DNA of 64,000 nucleotides from assembly GCA_963735045.1 (NCBI GenBank), contig CAVTIZ010000002.1, forward strand, positions 434,001 to 498,000, in the 5' to 3' direction. A model generated the notes under the pieces. It ran no database searches. It was not told the origin of the DNA and saw only the letters and a list, made by a program, of their open reading frames with translations. Of this stretch, positions 60,933-64,000 are shown one piece after another; the stretch's first letter is position 1; every line of letters begins with the position of its first letter. The stretch comes from Salsipaludibacter sp963735045. GTDB taxonomy: Bacteria > Actinomycetota > Nitriliruptoria > Nitriliruptorales > Nitriliruptoraceae. The position numbers were made by a program, and so were the translations under genes.

Positions 60933-63116
60933 ATGCGCCCGACACTCGTCCTGTCGTCCGTCGTGGCCACCGTCGCCGCCCTGGTGGCGCCGGCCGTGGC
61001 CGCTCCCGCCGAGTCTTTCGTTCGCTCGCCGGTCCGGGTCGTGGCCCTCGACCTGGACCGCCCGGCGACGGCGCCCGCCGTCGTGGCGGACCGGGGTTCC
61101 CACGTCCATGACCCGGCCAGGACCGACCTCGGCTCCGCGCCGACGGTGTCCAGCGATCCGACGTGGTGGACGGCCGCCGACGTCCCGGCAGGCGACGGGG
61201 TCATGGTCGGGGCCGAGTGGGGGGGCACCGACGCCGAGGTGGCCGTGCGGGCCCGCCGCGACGGGACCTGGACGGAATGGCTGCCCCTGGAGGTCTCGCT
61301 CGACCAGCCGGACGGCGCCGAGGCCCGGGATGCCAACCCCGACACCTCGTCGCCGGTGTGGTTCGGCCACGCCGAGCGCTTCCAGGTGCGGGCCTCCGAC
61401 CCCGTCGACCTCGACCTCCACGTCGTGGACGACGTGGAGGGTGGCGGGCCACCAGCGACCGCCGAGGCAGCCACGACCATCCGGCCGCGATCGGCCTGGG
61501 GTGCCGACGAGTCGTTGCGGTCCGGCACCCCGGTCGTGGCCGCCAGCCTCGAGTTCGGCGTGATCCACCACGAGGGCGGGACGCCACGCTGGACGGCGGA
61601 CGAGATCGCCGACGGCTGTACGGACGCCGCGGCCGCGATCCGGGCCATCTACGCCTACCACACGCAGAGCCACGGCTGGTCCGACATCGGCTACAACGTC
61701 GTGGTGGATCCGTGTGGGGGCATCTGGGAGGGCCGGGCCGGGGGCGTCGACGACAACGTGGTCGGTGCCCACGCCGCGGGCTTCAACGTCGGGTCCTTCG
61801 GGGTGCTCGCGTTGGGGACCTTCCACGGTCCCGGCGGCGACCTCATCACCAGCACCATGGTCCGCAAGCTCGAGAACGTCTTCGCCTACAAGTTCTCCCT
61901 GGCCGGGATCGACGCCCGTGGCACCGTCGAGCACACCGGCGGCTGCAGCGGGTGCAGCAGTCGCCATCCCGCCGGGACGACCGTGACGGTCCCGCGCGTG
62001 TCGGCCCACCAGGTGACGTCGTGGACCGCCTGCCCCGGCGAGCACCTGATGGCGCGGCTGTTCACGGGGACCGGCCCGTCCGCCCGTCCGACCAGCGCGT
62101 TCACCCAGGCCGTGTTCGACAAGACCTCCCCGCCACCCGACGATGGCGGCCACGGGAACGTGGAGGTGTCCCGGTGGTCGGGCAGTGCGCGCATCCAGAC
62201 CGCCGTCGAGGTGTCCCGAGGCTCGTTCGCCGCGGCCGACGTGGCCGTGCTGGCCACCGCCGTGGCCGCCCCCGACGGGTTGGTGGCAGGCCCACTGGCG
62301 GCCAGCCGCTCCGGACCGGTCCTGCTCACCCGTCCGGGGGGCCTGCACGCCGACGTCGGTGACGAGCTGCGGCGCCTGGGCGTGACCCGGGTCGACCTGG
62401 TGGGTGGCACGGCGGTGATCGGCCCCGAGGTGGTCCGCGACCTCGCCGCGCTCGGGATCACCCGGGTCCGTCGACTCGCGGGCGTGAACCGGTTCCAGAC
62501 CGCCCAGCGTGTCGCCGACGACGTCCGGGCGCGGACCGGCGGCCGCGCGGTCGTGGTCGCCACCGGTGGCCACCCCGACCGTGTCACGGCCTTCGCCGAC
62601 GCACTCACGGCCGGGGCCTACGGGGCCCTCACGCTGGCGCCGGTCGTGTTGACCAGGCCCGACGGGCTGCCGACCCCGTCGCGGGCGGCGATGACGGCGA
62701 CCTCGTCGGTGCCGGCGGTGAACCGGGTGGTGGTGGTCGGCGGGCGGTACGCGCTGCCGTCCGACCTCGAGGCCGACGTGCGCGACGCGGTCCCCGGGTC
62801 GGTGAACCTGTCGTCGTTCGCCGGCCGTGACCGCTACGAGACCGCGACCCTGGCGCTGGGGTCGTTGGTCGACCGCGGGCTCGTCGACGGCAGCCGGGTG
62901 CTGATGGCGTCCGGGGGCAACTGGCCCGACGGGCTCACGGCGGGTGCCGCGGCGGCGAGCCTGCGTCGGCCGCTGGTGCTGGTGCCGCCCGAGACCGGCT
63001 ACGAGGGATCGTCGGTCGACCTCGCCACGACCGCGTGGGGCATGACCTCCGCCGTCGTCGTGGGGGGCGCCAAGGCGGTGTCCGACGGGGTGGTCGCCGA
63101 GATCCGGGGCGGGTGA
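60933..63116 (+). CDS. secreted N-acetylmuramoyl-L-alanine amidase with three cell-wall-binding repeats
   Basis: A 727-residue exported peptidoglycan hydrolase. A hydrophobic signal (LVLSSVVATVAALVAPAVAA) ends near residue 24. A beta-rich domain follows (about 70-170), with the VGAEWGGTDAEVAVRARRDG pattern seen in actinobacterial amidases. The PGRP/amidase-2 domain (about 180-400) has FGVIHHEGG (zinc His near 212), GWSDIGYNVVVD, and AHQVTSWTACPGEHL. The last 320 residues carry three type-2 wall-binding repeats (SGSARIQTAVEVS, GVNRFQTAQRVA, GRDRYETATLAL), matching those of the M6 protease. It should cleave the peptide stem from glycan at the cell surface. Confidence 0.93.
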   Translation: MRPTLVLSSVVATVAALVAPAVAAPAESFVRSPVRVVALDLDRPATAPAVVADRGSHVHDPARTDLGSAPTVSSDPTWWTAADVPAGDGVMVGAEWGGTDAEVAVRARRDGTWTEWLPLEVSLDQPDGAEARDANPDTSSPVWFGHAERFQVRASDPVDLDLHVVDDVEGGGPPATAEAATTIRPRSAWGADESLRSGTPVVAASLEFGVIHHEGGTPRWTADEIADGCTDAAAAIRAIYAYHTQSHGWSDIGYNVVVDPCGGIWEGRAGGVDDNVVGAHAAGFNVGSFGVLALGTFHGPGGDLITSTMVRKLENVFAYKFSLAGIDARGTVEHTGGCSGCSSRHPAGTTVTVPRVSAHQVTSWTACPGEHLMARLFTGTGPSARPTSAFTQAVFDKTSPPPDDGGHGNVEVSRWSGSARIQTAVEVSRGSFAAADVAVLATAVAAPDGLVAGPLAASRSGPVLLTRPGGLHADVGDELRRLGVTRVDLVGGTAVIGPEVVRDLAALGITRVRRLAGVNRFQTAQRVADDVRARTGGRAVVVATGGHPDRVTAFADALTAGAYGALTLAPVVLTRPDGLPTPSRAAMTATSSVPAVNRVVVVGGRYALPSDLEADVRDAVPGSVNLSSFAGRDRYETATLALGSLVDRGLVDGSRVLMASGGNWPDGLTAGAAAASLRRPLVLVPPETGYEGSSVDLATTAWGMTSAVVVGGAKAVSDGVVAEIRGG

Positions 63117-63153
63117 GCCGCCGGCCCGGCGACGGGCCCGACGCCACAGGCAC

Positions 63154-63159
63154 TAGCGT
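63154..63159 (+). promoter_or_regulatory. -10 box for arcA
   Basis: TAGCGT, 27 nt before the GTG at 63187. Fits TANNNT. Confidence 0.4.
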
Positions 63160-63186
63160 GCGGCGGAGTCGAGCAGGGGACGGGTC

Positions 63187-64000
63187 GTGGTGGAGTCGCC
63201 GAGTGGTGGGGCGGAGCCGGTCCTGGGCGTGTCGTCGGAGGTCGGGCGCCTGCAGGCCGTCGTCCTGCATCGTCCGGGCCTCGAGTTGCAGCGGCTGACC
63301 CCGGACAACAAGGACGAACTGCTCTTCGACGAGCTGCTGTGGCTCGAACACGCCCAGGAGGAGCACGACGCCTTCGCGACCCTGCTCCGCGGCCACGGGG
63401 TCGAGGTGCTCTACGTCGAGGCGCTGCTGGCCGACGTGCTGGCCGACGACGAGGTCGCCGAGCGGGTCGTCGCCGAGCACGTCACCGACGACACCACCGG
63501 ACCCGTCGCGGTCGCGGACCTGCGTGCCCACCTGCTGGACCTCGACCCCGCCGAGCTCGCCCAGGCGCTGTACGGCGGCGTGGCCGTCGACGAGGTGGAC
63601 GTGACACCGGGACTGGTGGCGGCGGTGGCGCCGCCCGGCGCCATGCTCCTCGACCCGTTGCCCAATGCGGTGTTCATGCGCGACTCCTCGGCATGGATCA
63701 ACGGCGGGGTCGTCCTGGCCCCCATGAGTCGGCCCGTGCGCCGACGCGAGAGCGCCCTGGTCCGGACGGTGGTCCAACGCCACCACCGCTTCGCGGCGGC
63801 CGACGTGTGGTTCGGGGCCGCGCCGGCGACGCACCTGCTGGCCACCGTGGAGGGCGGTGACGTGCTGGTCGTGGCGGAGCGCGGCCTGGCGATCGGCATG
63901 TCCGAGCGCACGACCGCGACCGGCATCGAGTCCCTCGCCGTCGCCCTGTTCGCCGCCGATGTGGTCGACCGCATCCTGGTGGTGGACCTGCCCAAGGTGC
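63187..64000 (+). CDS. arcA: arginine deiminase, 3' end beyond the window
   Basis: The first 271 codons are present. The enzyme hydrolyses arginine to citrulline and ammonia. Seen: LGVSSEVGRLQAVVLHRPGLELQRLTPDNKDELLFDELLW, EHAQEEHDAFATLLRGHGVEVLYVE, PNAVFMRDSSAWI (the family position of the FTRDP-type Asp), and VEGGDVLVVAERGLAIGMSERTT, where E-G-G-D carries a catalytic acid. The C-terminal catalytic Cys is outside the window. The GTG at 63187 has AGGGGA 6 nt upstream; a second GTG follows immediately. Whether arcB and arcC follow cannot be seen. Confidence 0.93.
   Translation, partial: MVESPSGGAEPVLGVSSEVGRLQAVVLHRPGLELQRLTPDNKDELLFDELLWLEHAQEEHDAFATLLRGHGVEVLYVEALLADVLADDEVAERVVAEHVTDDTTGPVAVADLRAHLLDLDPAELAQALYGGVAVDEVDVTPGLVAAVAPPGAMLLDPLPNAVFMRDSSAWINGGVVLAPMSRPVRRRESALVRTVVQRHHRFAAADVWFGAAPATHLLATVEGGDVLVVAERGLAIGMSERTTATGIESLAVALFAADVVDRILVVDLPKV

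Overview
The window is very GC-rich DNA (about 73% G+C by eye, with third codon positions almost all G or C) from an actinobacterium. The backbone order truA-rplM-rpsI-glmM-glmS ... nnr-alr-tsaE-tsaB-rimI-tsaD-groES-groEL ... guaB3-guaA ... pcrA ... sucC-sucD is the conserved actinobacterial arrangement. Several traits suggest a deep lineage such as Nitriliruptoria (Euzebya/Egibacter-like) rather than a mycobacterium or streptomycete: large surface proteins carrying cell-wall-binding type 2 repeats, an ethylmalonyl-CoA mutase, and a GDP-heptose gene set. That class-level placement is an inference. No tRNA, rRNA, insertion sequence, integrase or CRISPR array is visible.

Layout. 1-5974: truA (5' cut off), L13/S9 operon, and amino-sugar synthesis (glmM, glmS). 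6041-13615: alpha/beta hydrolase, DUF885 protein, NAD(P)HX repair enzyme, alanine racemase, nicotinate phosphoribosyltransferase. 13700-20278: an S58-family peptidase, then seven tightly coupled genes tsaE-tsaB-rimI-tsaD-GNAT-sulfotransferase-glycosyltransferase, most overlapping by 4 nt. 20382-22778: a CIRCE-controlled groES-groEL operon closed by a perfect 14-bp terminator hairpin. 22923-33600: a cell-surface polysaccharide locus with a P-loop-less CpsD-like membrane protein, lipoprotein, UDP-glucose dehydrogenase, Wzt/Wzm-type ABC exporter, three glycosyltransferase-type genes and an initiating sugar-phosphate transferase. 33660-38171: DUF5319 protein, guaB3-guaA and a DUF4870 membrane protein. 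38397-44184: PcrA/UvrD helicase, a membrane protein, a methylmalonyl-CoA-mutase-type B12 subunit, and sucC-sucD. 44185-44753: about 570 bp without a convincing gene but packed with hairpins and direct repeats. 44754-48250: a GlnD-like double-ACT protein, a frameshifted class II fumarase and threonine ammonia-lyase. 48373-52863: a membrane protein, a GT4 glycosyltransferase and hddA-gmhB-gmhA for nucleotide-activated heptose. 53152-63116: a giant secreted M6 metalloprotease with PKD and wall-binding repeats, ethylmalonyl-CoA mutase, a NYN-domain protein and a secreted amidase with the same wall-binding repeats. 63187-64000: arginine deiminase, cut by the window end.

How the genes fit together. 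Much of the window serves the cell envelope: UDP-GlcNAc supply (glmS, glmM), D-alanine (alr), polysaccharide assembly and export, heptose activation, and wall-bound hydrolases. A second theme is acyl-CoA and TCA carbon flow (ethylmalonyl-CoA mutase, B12 subunit, sucCD, fumarase). Two sequence-level features recur. First, A/T-poor DNA is punctuated by TANNNT -10 boxes upstream of most unlinked genes, including two apparent leaderless genes. Second, short C- or G-rich tandem repeats occur both between genes and inside disordered N-termini.
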